Numbered from the stretch's first letter, positions 21,496 through 33,928 are shown. The stretch is DNA of 64,000 nt from Serinus canaria (GCF_022539315.1 NC_066316.1:98760179-98824178), one strand, 5' to 3'. Numbers and translations are program-made. The notes: generated from the letters alone by a model not told the origin.

Positions 21496-21711
21496 ATGAT
21501 TTATGAACTGCTCCTCCATCTTCTGTCCGCCGCCGCACCACAAGTGAACCACGTCTCCCTCCTTCCTGCTACGAGCTCTAACCAAGAGACTTTCTATTAT
21601 GAGCAGATGCAACCTCTTTCAATCTCACCCATTCCTCAATGGTTTGCAGTCTCCAGACCTACCAACGATGCCGGCGAACAAGCATCGACGAGCTCCGAAA
21701 TCAGCTTTTAA
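21496..21711 (+). CDS. Small frame, possible env leader remnant
   Basis: 71 codons from the ATG at 21496, the first useful ATG in this frame after the candidate acceptor. The N-terminus (MIYELLLHLLSAAAP) is hydrophobic like a signal peptide; the rest shows no membrane segment, no furin site and no fusion peptide. Position suggests the start of env followed by a large deletion, but I cannot recognise it as Env from sequence. Confidence 0.35.
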   Translation: MIYELLLHLLSAAAPQVNHVSLLPATSSNQETFYYEQMQPLSISPIPQWFAVSRPTNDAGEQASTSSEISF

Positions 21712-21738
21712 AGACTCAATTTTAATTTTGTTTTTTCT

Positions 21739-21756
21739 AAAACAAAAAGAGTGAGA
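21739..21756 (+). other. Polypurine tract
   Basis: AAAACAAAAAGAGTGAGA lies directly before the 3' LTR, the expected place for plus-strand primer formation. Nearly all purine, with one C and one T. Confidence 0.75.
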
Positions 21757-22485
21757 TGTTGTGGTGTGTGTTCAGTTCCCAATTGAGTTATCTTCCCTGT
21801 TTTGTATTGTTTTGTGATGCTTTCCCCCAGTTACACCCCTATACCCAGTTCGATGGTTCAGTCCTGGTTCCCCCTTTCCCTCGAATGGTGTCCTCCCTGT
21901 CTGGGCTCGCTGCCAAGCCCTTGTCTCCACCCCCGTTCCCCTGGCAACTGCCCCTTTCCCTTCCTCCAGAGCCCCGTTCATCTCCTGAAACCCCCCCATC
22001 CTTCCAGAAACTTCTCCCTTCCACAGGGGGTGATTGGGCAGGTGCCCTGAGCCCTTCCTGTGTTCGTGTATCACTTGTTGCCACCTCTGTCAGTCATGTT
22101 GAATTCCCCTCCTCAGTTTCCCTCGATTGGTTATTGTACACCCCTTTATATACTGCTTCTCCCCCTTTTGTCTTGTCTTTTCCCGCCTGGACGCAGTGGC
22201 GTCTTTTCCCGCCTGGACGCGGTGGAGAAATGATACATTAAAACCACTGGGTTACACCGGGCGTGTCAAGACCCTCTTTTCTCTCGGCTTCTCCACCTTG
22301 CCGCTTCTTTTCGATACTGTTGCTGCTGTCCTGCCGAGGAAGGCGCAGCCCGGACGTCCCTGGTCCCTGACGGATCTGGGTAGTGCCCCCTTAGCTGCTA
22401 GCTGCTGCTGTGCTCCGAGCTAGCCCCGGCCGCCTCCCCCCCGCTCGGACGGGAGGGGAGTGCTTTCGACGCAGCAGCCGCGGCA
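21757..22485 (+). repeat. 3' LTR of the provirus
   Basis: 729 bp, TG...CA. It differs from the 5' LTR by about 14 substitutions, a 7-bp duplication (GGTCCCT) in U5 and a 1-bp deletion. The TATA box and ATTAAA signal are intact. Confidence 0.95.
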
Positions 22486-22491
22486 TTATTC
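22486..22491. repeat. Target-site duplication TTATTC (right)
   Basis: Exact copy of the left duplication. Confidence 0.95.
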
Positions 22492-23035
22492 TAATGATGT
22501 AGCCACTCTAGACAATCCATTGGTCAGGCCTGTGCCTCTAGCTTAATTTATGAATGCAAATAGAGTTCTATATGTTCAAGCATAGTTGTTTTCTGCAGGG
22601 GGTGTTGTTCATCCATGACTTCTAGAGCCAGGAGACAAGATGAAAAGCTAAATTTTCATGTGACTCTTTTCCTTACACAAAACCCAGTAACTTCTTTGTA
22701 AGAACACTTAATCTGTATTTTTAAAGCCATTTGTCAGAGTGATTAGAAAAGCCCAGGGGACAAATGTGCAAAAGGAGGTGTCTAGAATGGGAACTGTCTG
22801 CTTGACTTCTATGTCAAACAGTTTTTTAAACCATGATGGGATCTTAGGCTGCCTTTGTAGTTAAGAGAGATAACTGCTAATCTCACTTATGTTTTTTTCT
22901 ATCAGAAACTGTATGAAAAACCTGGTTGAATGCCATATTGAGCCTTCAGGCAGATGAAATGTGAGCAAGTGGGTTCCTGCCCATTATGGCTAATATTAGC
23001 TCCTCCAGATGCTTTGGCATATCTCGGAGACTCAC

Positions 23036-23062
23036 TTTTTTTTTTTTTTTTTTTTTTTTTTT
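23036..23062. repeat. Poly-T run (27 bases)
   Basis: Uninterrupted T run next to a CR1 fragment. Confidence 0.95.
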
Positions 23063-23225
23063 CCCATAATACACCCTAACAGGTTTCCCAGAGTCTTTGT
23101 GGATATCCTATCCGTGGAAGTGCTCAAGGCCAGAGCAACCCGGTCTAGTGAAAGGTTCCCTGCCCGTGGTAGGGGCATTGAAACTAGATGAGCTTTAAGG
23201 TCCCTCCCAACCCAAATGATTTTGG
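23063..23225 (+). mobile_element. CR1 LINE 3' fragment
   Basis: Reads like the CR1 sense 3' region: GTGGAAGTGCTCAAGGCCAG, a stretch with TTCCCTGCCCGTGGTAGGGG, then ACTAGATGAGCTTTAAGGTC and CCTCCCAACCCAAATGATTT. Confidence 0.85.
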
Positions 23226-23508
23226 TGGCTGTGAAATATACTTGTGGAAATATCTACCCCTACCTACTTCTTCAAGGGTGTTACAGACATCACCAGAGCT
23301 TTGTGTGGCTGTCACTTTTCTCTTTGTTTTACATAAGCCATGCAAAGAGACATCTCAAAGTTGCTTTAGCAATCAATGATTCATCTCCCCTAATTTGTGT
23401 CTGAAAATAATTAACTTTGGTTTGCTAATCTGCATATCTCATTAAAGCAGACTCTGAAGACAAGGAAATAAAGATCTGTCATTCAAAACCTCTTCTTCCT
23501 GTTCATGC

Positions 23509-23939
23509 TGTGAGAAGCCAAGGCAGAGCTCTCCAGCTGGGCCAGGTGGGCAAAGGCAGCTCATCATGGCCTCAGCTCTGTGGCCCTGGGGCCATGTCGG
23601 TTGGGACTAAGGTGGTGATAAGTAAAGGGGTGGATGCAATGGAATTGTCCAAAAACTAAAATGCTTTAATGACGAAAACAACAAACAGGAGAAGCCCAGC
23701 AACGGTATAGGACTAATTCCAAAGACCCAGAATAGAATAGGCAGGATACATATGTAGGGTCAGTTGAAGGGTGGGTCTGAGGGCAAGGGTCCAATCTGAA
23801 ACAATGATTAGGAATATGAAAAACTCTATCCCAAGTGACAACCAATCAGGGGGAAAAAACTGGGGAATCTTCTAGAAGGACAAGCTTATATGAATAGAAC
23901 TATTACCATATTATTTTCCAAGAGTCAAAGCTGCTCCAA
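23509..23939 (-). mobile_element. Probable solo LTR, ERVK-like, minus strand
   Basis: 431 bp flanked by the exact 6-bp direct repeat TCATGC (23503-23508 and 23940-23945). On the minus strand it has a CCAAT-box-like GATTGG, the poly(A) signal ATTAAA and a CA end (CTTCTCACA). The expected opening TG reads TT, so one end base has changed or the boundary is off by a base. No internal retroviral sequence is attached. Confidence 0.6.
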
Positions 23940-24069
23940 TCATGCTCACCCTGTGGGTGTGGGAGTCTGCATGGCAGCCTGGCTGCAATCACTGTTTCCA
24001 TCCCCAAGCCCCTGTCTTACTTTCTGGTCCTCCTAAGACGGTTCACTGCGAGTCTTGTAAGCTGCTATG

Positions 24070-25528
24070 GGCTGCACCTGAAATAATCCACAAAGATGGG
24101 AGAATGAGTAGTTTCTAGTGGGGCAGAGGCTAAATCCTGACTCTTCACTGCAAAATTCCCTGAGGCCAAGCAGGAGGGCAGCTCAAGAGAACTTCTTGTG
24201 GCTAGAGAGGTCTCAAAATAACAATGGCTGTGAACTTGATGCTCTGTTCTGTCAGAAAGGAATGATTCCCCAATCTGAGCTTTTCCCAACAGGGAAAATT
24301 TTTTCTAGAGTTTGTGCCAGGTAAACATACAGAGGTCACATTCTTGTGGATGAATTTTAAGATTATTTATATTTGAAGAAGTGGTATAAAAATGCATGCA
24401 GCTTTGTGCTGCAGATGATGATAAGAAATCCTTAAAGTTGAGAGTAAAATCCAGGATAAAGAAATGTAAGTTGTTCCCTAGCAATAGTTGGGGGAATATT
24501 TTTCTAAAAATATGATAGAGATGATATTACAGTCCCCTGAAGAGTTATTGCAGGGGTTATGAAGAGAAAATTTAATCATAAAGTATGAACTAAAGGTGTT
24601 TTAGCTCTGCATTAATTACAAATTTCAACAGCAGTGAAACACCTGCTATGACGTTGCTACCAGGTTGCATCAAGATATTTGGTATGTTCAAATTGCCTTT
24701 CTTGAAAACATCAAATTATACAAATTGAAAAATCATTATAAAGACTGTTTTAGGGATTCTGTAACCAGTGGGCCAAGATCACCTCCATCCTCAAAGCATA
24801 GCCAAGTGACTTGCTGGAAGACAGAGAACCCACAGTTATGACTATGTCATCAAGATTCAGGGTATCCCTTTTACACCACCATGAGGAAATGGATTTTTCT
24901 CTATTGGGCAAATGACTGAGACCTTTGAGTATAAGCCCAAATTAATCTGTATCTTGGGTATCAAAGACCTAAATCTTCAAAACTCCTATGGAGATGTTGC
25001 CAGAGATGCTTGAGCTTCACAGGCAGCTCAGTTTTCTGAGCAACAGTCCAGCAAGAGCTGGGACTCCTTCTGTGCATGCCAGAATAACCTTGTTTTGTAC
25101 AGGGCCGTGCCGAGTTATTTATCTCATACCATATCCTGACAAGATCCAGTAATTCTTCAGATTTAATAGATGCCCAATAGAGCTGAGTCTAACCAAAGCA
25201 ATAAAACAGTATATGGGAGCTTATTTATTCTGTTATCTTCTCTGACTGAGCAGCTTCAGACCTATGTTGCATGTATGGAAACTAAGCATTGAGCTACATT
25301 GATCTGGGTGAAAAAGAGGGGGTGCTGAACCCCTCCTATTGGAGCTGTTCCTCCTTGTACAAGGGTCTGGAAGGTTCATGCATCGGTGGGCAGGATAAGC
25401 AGACAGCATGTTAGTGTGGGCAGGGGAGCTCTGGCTCCCATCCTGCAGAACAGGTCATAGAACTGCTGTGGATGGGAGCTCAATCAATTTTTTGGTCTTG
25501 TATGGAAAGAGCATCACAAAGTGATGCC

Positions 25529-25562
<34 letters not shown>

Positions 25563-26576
25563 TGTGTGTGTCTTTGGGCACCTCATTCCCTCCAGGCTTA
25601 AGTAAACATTTAATAACAGAGTGCAGTTGTTGACGTTACCAGGTGATGGCATGTAATACTAAATTGTGATTTGTCTAACAGTAAACCAGTTCAAGAAAGC
25701 AATACTGTCTGTGAGAAGGTGTTGATACTGAAAATTCCTAGTTGTCCTGAGAAAAGAGAGAAATAATACAGCCACCAAAATTTCCCGCTCCCAAGACTGT
25801 TTTAGCACATAAAGGTGAGAGAGAAACTTGGTATCAGGATTCTGTTAAAAAGTAGCTATGACACTCTGGGAACATACATTAAATCAAGAGCGCCAAGCCA
25901 TGGGCTAAGGACTTCAAGCTTGATTGTCCATGCTGTAAACTTGCTAGAAAAGTCATTGATATACTTTTGGTCTCATTTAACTAGCACTCCCCCAAAGATC
26001 TCATGAGAAGAACTGAGGGGGGATGCAAGGCTGGGGCTTTTTCCCACGGTCAGGTTACACATCACCATCTTTTCTTGGAGGTGGAGAGGGCGTTTGTCTG
26101 GCCTGCTCCTGCCACCTGGCCCTGGCACTGTTTACAACATTAGTATGGATATTACTTCTAGGTGTTTGTTTCTATATACATTTAAATCACAGTTACTCTC
26201 AGCTCTGTGGTGAGAGACAGGCAGTTTTAAGATGTGATTCATGTCATCTTAAAGCAGATATCTAAATAAATCAGATAAATCAAAGCCTAAAACTTCTACT
26301 TGCCATTAATGATGGTAGCACAGCTGACTGATTCAGATGGAAGAATACCTGCATATGTCCAGACAAATTCCTCCCTCTGTGTGCACATACCCAGTGGCCA
26401 TAGTGTTCAACTGCAAGCAGGGCCTCTGAGGCAAAGGAGAGAGACAGGACCATGGTGTGAGTGGAGCTGGAATCCTGTCCCTACTGCAGAGAGGCACTGA
26501 GAGCCATGAAGACATTACTTCTCACTTCTGTCCTATGATTTAATAGTTCAGTTTGCTAGCATAATATTGTAGGTAC
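24070..26576. other. Intergenic DNA, no gene seen
   Basis: Only low-complexity sequence at 25529-25571 stands out, with a 7-bp hairpin (GCATCAC arms) just before it at 25511-25527. Confidence 0.6.
25529..25571. repeat. Poly-T run followed by (GT)n microsatellite
   Basis: About 21 T followed by about 11 GT units. Confidence 0.95.
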
Positions 26577-26579
26577 ACA

Positions 26580-27065
26580 GTTTGTGGTAATTGGAAATGG
26601 GCTTCAATGGGAATGGGCAGCTGAGCTTCATCCCTGATGGGCTACAGCTGTGAGAAGCTGGTGACCAGCATTGAAAGGAATGAGACAAGGAGTGCCCAGG
26701 TGTACTGACCAATTACCAAAGGGAAAAGAGGGCACACAGGTGCAATACATGAACATGAGGTATAAAAGGTTGGGCTAAAGAACAAGGGCAGACACTTGCA
26801 GCCTTCTGAAGTGTTGAGATGTTACTCTGTATGGGCAGACGCCTGAAGCCTTCTGATGTGGTTTGGTGTTACTGTGTATGGGTTGAAGCTTTCTGAAATT
26901 GTATGATGATACTCTGTGTATCATGGCTATCTGGACTGCAACATATGCTGTGGCCTATGCTGTGACATAATCCTACTATTCAATTTTCTTATCATTGACA
27001 TCTCTTATTAATGCTTTTTTCCAGACCTAATACGTGAACACTGCTACTCACAGATGTGGTCGGAC
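26580..27065 (+). mobile_element. LTR-like segment with TATA box and tandem repeats (tentative)
   Basis: A TATA box (TATAAAAGG, 26761) is followed directly by three imperfect tandem units (26786-26832, 26833-26879, 26880-26921) that share GGGCAGAC, GCCTTCTGA and TTACTGTGTAT-type blocks. This layout resembles an LTR promoter and R region. No clear TG...CA ends or target duplication could be set, so the limits are rough and the class is unknown. Confidence 0.35.
26786..26921. repeat. Three imperfect tandem repeats of 42-47 bp
   Basis: Units of 47, 47 and 42 bp, each ending in CTGTAT or TGTGTAT. Confidence 0.8.
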
Positions 27066-30000
27066 TGGAACTGAACAGTGTTATTCCAAAGCTGAAAAAC
27101 TGATAGTCTTGTGAAAAACAGAGTCAGATATCCCACTGACTTGGACTTTGGAGACACTAAGTTACTTTCCAAGGCATTAGGTGGCATGGTAAAGTCAATT
27201 GCCAAGTGATGTGATCAATGTGTCATGGGATCAGCAGTGATGAGAGTGGTTACAGGTTAAACCATGCCAGATGAAGGCAGTGGGCAAAAAGGGGTACAAA
27301 TTTGAGTGCTTGGCAGAGGGAGATAGGGGGCAAAAGCTGCAGGTAAGATTCTGGTGGTACTGGGTTGCATTGTTTTGCAATGCTTCGCAGGAAAATATTA
27401 AAATGTTAAAACAGACTGGGAGACTATGACAGCCTTTCTTGTTAGAGGAAGGGAGTGGGAATTGCCTAATTTAGGAATGCAGCATTCACAGTAAGTCTTT
27501 ATGTAATATGTAATTGAAGACAAATTCTTTCAGTTTTAGTTCTTTAACTGTCCTGACAAGATGAATGTTACCTTTTGGACACACTTATACTAAATTGCTA
27601 ATGCTGATTAGACAGTCACAAAATCTGACAGAAATTAAGGTGTTACAATGGTAATAAATTTTGAAATTTTCTGATAATAAAGGAGAGGGGCAATAACCAG
27701 GGAAAATACTGACTGTTCAGAGAAGTTTTCAAAGACTTCCTTGTAGTGAAGTCTATGAGAGTGATAGAAAGTACTAAAGAACCAGCCCCTTGACCTATTT
27801 GCAAAGTCAAGAAAGAGGAAGGTTTGGTTCCTCATCTCTTAACCTGCCCTTGGCCTTCCAAGGGCACAAACTTAAATGGCAGGTTAAGAGATGAGGAATT
27901 AGCAAAAAGAGCAATGCAGATTTTCACAAACATGGGAAATCAGAAGGTAAATTAATAATCTCTTTCAGAAAAGACCATCTTCAAGTGTTCTTTTAGCTAT
28001 TTTGATATGTCTTAAGATGAACTTCTGGAGTAAAGAAAAATGGGAACCCTTAGCTGTAGGGAATTGCTGTGTGGTCACAACTGCAAAACAAAGCAATGCA
28101 GGATAGGGGCTTTTTTAAGCTACTTGTTAAACCCCCCAAATATTGTGAAACCCATATTCAAATGCTTGTTGCATTTCAGTGGAGCTGAAAAGTAAAGGAA
28201 AATCACAGGGCATTTGTTCCTGTCAAAGGGCAGAAATACTGGAGGCAGCCAAGAAAATAATCAAGAAGGCAGCCTAGAAAATAGCAGCCTGGAAACCCAG
28301 AATTCTAACATATTGAATACTGTATCAATATGTAATATTTTTATTTCATGAATGGTAGATGTAAGGTGGCACATAAGGTGACATCTCTACTTAACTATCT
28401 TTCTAAAAAGTGGCTAAGTCAAAGATAATCAGCAGAGACACTCTGGTAGTCAGTGGATAAACCAGGCTTTTCCAGAAGGCAGTTTCTCTCTGGCTGGAGT
28501 TGGTCAAATGAATTGCTCTTTGCAGTTGCCTTTTGATTGTGGATTGACCAGGGCAGTTGACACCTAGGCAACTAACTTTCCAACATCTATAATTACATCA
28601 TTTAAATCCTACTGCTTTTACTTTCACATGGTTTTGTCACAGTTGGGCTCATCTTGATTTCCTAAATTGTAGGAGATGAGAATGGATTTGAGGGGATGGC
28701 AGTTGCTATTTGCATGTTTTTAGAAGCAAGATCAAATTTGAATATGCTTTCCCAGGAATTCTTTGAGTTAGGCCAAGGCAGCAGCAGAATCTCACACAGA
28801 TCACAAAGTTTGTCTTTTCCCCAGTACCCACTTCAGCTTTGCAAAGCTAGATGGAAAAAAAATGAGAAAGCCACCGAAAAGATAAGATCAACTGGATTCA
28901 GTTGATTCAAGCCTCACAGAAAAAAATAATAGGCCTTTATAAGCTGCATTTTCTTGGGAAGAGTGACAATTAAAATATTGCTGTGAGCTATTACCCCGAG
29001 TGCCACACAGGCAGCATTTACCTTAGCAATTTCATCATTTGCAGTGAGAAACACTGGCCTCAACACCAGTGTGAATAGGTGGTTTCTAAATTACTAACTT
29101 GCTATCAGGACAGAGCAATGGGATATTGATCTGCCTTTCAGAGTTGATGTTTACGGCAGTTAAGAGTTGCACAGTTTTGCTTTGAGAGCAGTAAATTGTG
29201 TAATGTCTGCACAAAGCAACTCCTTTCATCATGAGAAGAGTCAAACCTAAGTCACATGGGGAGATTTTGTCCTGTAAAGATAATTGTCCCTTATCAAATA
29301 AAGCAGTAAAAAGATAGCAATTGAAGCTACATCCTGTGGCAGTGCTTCTTGTTCAGGTGTGAAGTACACTTCTGTCCTTATTTGTGACAGTAATGAATGT
29401 GACATGGGAATAATGCACACTATTTCCAGACAATGAGGCCCCAGTTAATTAACAATAGCAAGAGAAAGCCATTGGTTGATCTTCTGAGAAAATGACCACA
29501 TGCTTGTTCAATTGGATATCATTAGGTTCCAATTTAATTATAGATTATATTTTATCTTCTTTTGTTCATACTGTATATTAGAATGATAGGCAAGTGCTTA
29601 ATGAGAGACTGTGGTTAATAATTAGCAGTAGCATCTCTGCTAAATTTAACGTTTCATTTCTACTTCCTACTGGTTAATGAATAAGGCAATGAGTGATTTT
29701 TTAAATTGGAACAAGCTTGACGTATATCTGCAAGTTTCCTTTCTGCAGGTCCTTTGATAGTACTTGCTTTGATTAGCAAAGTAATAACAGGCCCTGCTGC
29801 ATGGAGGGGATTGTAATTTGTTTTGGATTTCTTTTTCAAGAGACTGAGCAAGTGTGCCTGCAGCTTAGGTTTGAATGTCTGCAGAAATTTGTGTGAAACC
29901 AGGAAGGTATAACTACAGCAAACACCAGAGACAGTTCCCAAACCATGAACAGAATGGATTTTGGAGCTGCAAAACTCCTGTGAACTAGTGCCCACTGAGG

Positions 30001-33000
30001 AATATCAGTAGAGGATTTTGTGAGGACTCTATTCCTTCTAGTAGGTAAAAAAATGCTATGGCACAGATACAAGCATTGTAGCCCAGTCATCTGTTCAGTT
30101 AAATTGTTAACAAGTCTCCTGATCCAGTTTGACACTGGGGACATTGCAGTGCCATTTCAGTTGTTTAAGTTGCCAGGGATTGGTCTCCAGCATTATTTAA
30201 TTTATTAATGCAGCCACAAAGTCCCTCCTCCTCAGTTCAGCGTTGCAGAGGACAACTGTTCCTTACCAGCTCTTCATTTCAGGGGACAGCAGGAGAAAGG
30301 ACTTGTCCATATCTCTTTTGAGACACATTCACATTCTGGGCATTTTGTTTGTTCTGAGAAATGCTGTTTTAAAAAACCTCTTCTTAGCCATATCTCTGAA
30401 GTCTGGTCACTGTTGCATTTCTGCCTTCCTGTGCTCCTGCTGCATTTGCTGCCTGTGTTCACAGCAGGGCTGTGGGTGTAGCTGCAACCGTTCCCACTGT
30501 TTGCACCACTCCTCTTGCAGTGCCTGGTGTCCTTGGAGAAGGAGAAGCTGAACAGGATGCTTGTCCACCTCCAAAGGGCAGGAGTCATAGCCTGATGTAC
30601 CAGTGCCAGCTGTATGCATGTCAGGCCATGCTTGATACACAGGGTGATTCTCCGTGCTCTGCACGAGGGGGATCACTAGTGCTGCCTTGCTGCTCTGCTC
30701 TTTGGGCAGCAGCCCCTGGGAGCAGCAGGTCAGGGGGTCTTTCAGCCATCCTGGCTAAATGAACCTGCAAATACAAATCAGCTTTGCTCAGGCCTTACTG
30801 CTGAGGGAGCTGTCAGTGCTCTCACTGGGGCAAAACTCCTACGCAGTGGAAGAAAACCTAAAACATCCTCATTAAATACCTCCTAGTGTCTTTTAGGGGG
30901 GAAGAGTCTGTTTTATCAGTGGTTAGAAAGTCTAGGGTCAGCCTAACACCAGTGGGCTTGGGCTATTTCTGCCTGGTATTTGAAGTTATGTTAATGCTTC
31001 ACCATCACTTTCAGTGTTCAGGCTGGAAGCTCATCACAGGAAGGAGTTCTCACCTCTAGCAGTACTTTGGAAGGTGGGTCAGCTACAGTACTGGCAAAAT
31101 AATTATCTTCAATTAATTGGCTGAAAAATCAGTTCTGGGCCATGGTTTTCCTTAGCAAGGGGCAAGACTTTAACAAGCATTTCAGTGCCTAACAAGGCAG
31201 ATGGGTGCTGTGCAGGTTGTGTAGGAGGACTGAACTCCTGACAATTCATATGCTTAGATGCTTTTGGAAGTCCCAATGAACATCTAAATGCCTTCACATT
31301 TGCAAAATCCACACTCTTAAAAGTATTAAAATTAACTTTCATACTGCAGGATAATGAAATAATGTCCTGGGTGTACAGTCTAAGGTGTAGCTGAAACCCA
31401 CTTATTCAGAGACTGCAGTGATCTTCTGTTACAGCAGCAGAGGAGACATAGGTAATAAGCAGCAGTTTACTGCTGTCAAGCTGATGCAACCCGTTTGGGG
31501 TACAAATAAGAGGAAATATTGCTAAATATTACTTATCTGAATTTCTTTTAATATGTATTTCTATACAAGCATCTGGAATACTGATTGCCCAATTACTCTC
31601 CCCCACTGAGACTATGGCTCTATTATTGTGTGACTTGAATATCCTGTAAAATATGACCATTTACAACATGGAAGTGGAGTGAAGTCACTCCAGAAAGTAC
31701 TTTGTGGAGAGGAGGATGTCCAGAGGAAGCCTGTATGTCTAATTAAATTCAGGGAAACAATTTCCTTAAATATCTGGTCTTTTTGTTAGTTCAGCAATTT
31801 ATTTAGATCTAGACAAGTGATATGTACATTAAAAGATTAAATGAAATTAGCTAAAATATTCTGAAACTGGAGGTTTTTGATTTAAAAGGCTGAAATGAGT
31901 AATGGATAAAAAGAGGGAAAATTAATGAAAACTGAAAATTTTCAGTTTGTTTCCTGGAAGGGAGCCAAATTGAATTCTGAACAAAAGCAGCCATTTTGCT
32001 TTTCCATATAAATATTAGTATTATGTTGTTTGGAATTACAGTTATATAATTAATCATAATGAAATAAAAATTTTAGAATGCTCAAGTTCAGAGGAATCAA
32101 GTAGTATTGTGGAAAAGGAGAAAGATGTCAGCCCTTCACCTCTGACCAAAATGTAACCTGCCTTTTCATTGTCAACCTCAGAAAATAAAACACAAACTCA
32201 TACAGTTAGCTGAACACTTCTGCAAATGGAATCCTGTATATTAAGCAAATCCTAGTTTTAGTGTCTTTATATTTGTGTGCACAAAATTGCCTTCTAAAGC
32301 TGTAACATGGATCAATTAACAAACATCATTCTGTGATCTTATTAATATTCCTAATACTTTTGCATACAAGATAGAAAAAAAAATTACCTGTGATCATCAT
32401 GATACAAATGAAGTTAAATATAAATTCCTGTGGGTCAAAATAAGTACATTTTTCTGTAAGAAACACACATGAAAAGTATAAAGTTTATTTACATGCCTGG
32501 GTATGAGCTATGACCTGTTGACTATTAATTTCCTTGCCCAGAAGTGCCCAAGCACTGAACACTAATGGCAAGAAAGTCCATTGCCAGCACAAGCTGGAAA
32601 ATTTAATGCTTTTTTTAATAGGTTGTGAAGGTGCACTCTTATGGGCTTGCTACAGCATGTGAACATACTTATAAGTGTGCACATGCATACAGAGGGTTAA
32701 ATTGGTAAATATATTTTATTGAGTATGTTTTTCTCCCAGTGTCTGTGCATTGTTAACTATCTGGTTGATCGATGTGTTTTCTTATTATTCCACAGAGGCT
32801 TTAATAATTAAATAGAACTTGACTTCTACATGTAGGGCCTCTACTTTCTAAAGCCATCTTAAAAATTTAGTGCCATTACAGCTGCTAGAGCTTCTAATTC
32901 CTGGGATTTATGGTTGCTCACAGAAACATTTTCTGTTTTTCCTTTCTGCTTCTGCTATGTATAGCATATTTTCTGGTGTCAATTTTAAAAATAATTGACT

Positions 33001-33928
33001 AACACACAAACCAAGATTCATCTGGCTGTTTTTCTTCCTATGGTTGCTCAAAAATGCAACCTCTTTTGTATTTCTTTCACTTCTTTGAAAGCACACAGTT
33101 TTACTCTGCTCCTAGGGTGCCTGCAGTCTACCTTTGGCAGGATGTCCCTCCATGAGCTATTTCCAGGTTGCAGGTATGAAAGTCACAGCAACCACAAACT
33201 GTTTGTGGTATCAGTCAGAGCCTCTGTGGAGCTGGTGCCCTCTCTCTTGGATATAGAAGTTTCCTTCAGAAGTCTCTAGCTTCTTGAGCAAATATGAACT
33301 TACTGAATGCTCTCTGTCTTGAGATTAATATAAAATTTAATCACTACTTAAGTCCTTCTTAAGGTCATTGTTGAGAAGCTGGGAAGTATTTGAACACTGA
33401 TCCTTTGCAGGGTGGGAAATTTAATCTCTGGTAAGATAGAGGGATTTGTAAATTGTGCTACCAAGCAGACAGCTGAACAGCAACTCCTTTAGGGATGAGG
33501 TGCTGTAAAACAGTGGGCTTTTGTCCTACTGTTTTCTCTCATTTTCACCCTTCAGCAGACAAAGCTTGTTTATTTTCAGTTTAAATTTTTGAATTGGTGT
33601 CTAGAGTTCATCTTGCTCTAGAATTTCATGAATTTCATGATGCTGGCTGACCTGGTGAGAAAATGACGGGTGAAATTCTATTAGTGACTGCAAGTAATGC
33701 ATAAGGCAGGGAATGGCCCTAGCTAAATGCAAACCCATGACTTAGCTAACAGCACTCAGGGAAGAGCTGATATTCAGATTCAAAGGAGAAGAGAACATTA
33801 GGAGTAACTAAGAAAAAAAGAAAAACCAGAGAACAAAATACTTAGTCATCTAGGTGCTGTAGGAATCATTCTCCACGACTCCAATACTAACTGTTGCCAG
33901 GGCTACCCTATGGAATCAAATATTCCCT
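27066..33928. other. Intergenic DNA, no gene seen
   Basis: Mostly AT-rich. It includes the inverted repeat at 27828-27898 and overlapping minus-strand open frames at about 30274-30760 that I cannot assign. The stretch near 28980-29640 has no repeat signature and many TAATTA-type motifs. Confidence 0.55.
27828..27898. repeat. Perfect 21-bp inverted repeat with nested hairpin
   Basis: The arms 27828-27848 and 27878-27898 are exact reverse complements. The 29-base loop contains a second 7-bp stem (CCCTTGG / CCAAGGG). Confidence 0.93.

Larger units (their letters stand above)
18348..22485 (+). mobile_element. Non-autonomous ERVK-type provirus with gag and integrase tail
   Basis: 4138-bp provirus with two LTRs, a tRNA-Lys-like primer site, open gag, a short frame ending in the integrase C-terminal domain, a small 3' frame, a polypurine tract and a 6-bp target duplication. 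Protease, reverse transcriptase, RNase H, most of integrase and nearly all of env are absent. The two LTRs differ by about 14 substitutions plus a 7-bp and a 1-bp indel over about 720 bp (near 2 percent), so insertion was recent, probably a few million years ago; this is an estimate that depends on the rate used. Class call: 6-bp duplication, matrix type, Lys-like primer site and integrase tail fit a betaretrovirus-like ERVK. Confidence 0.93.
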
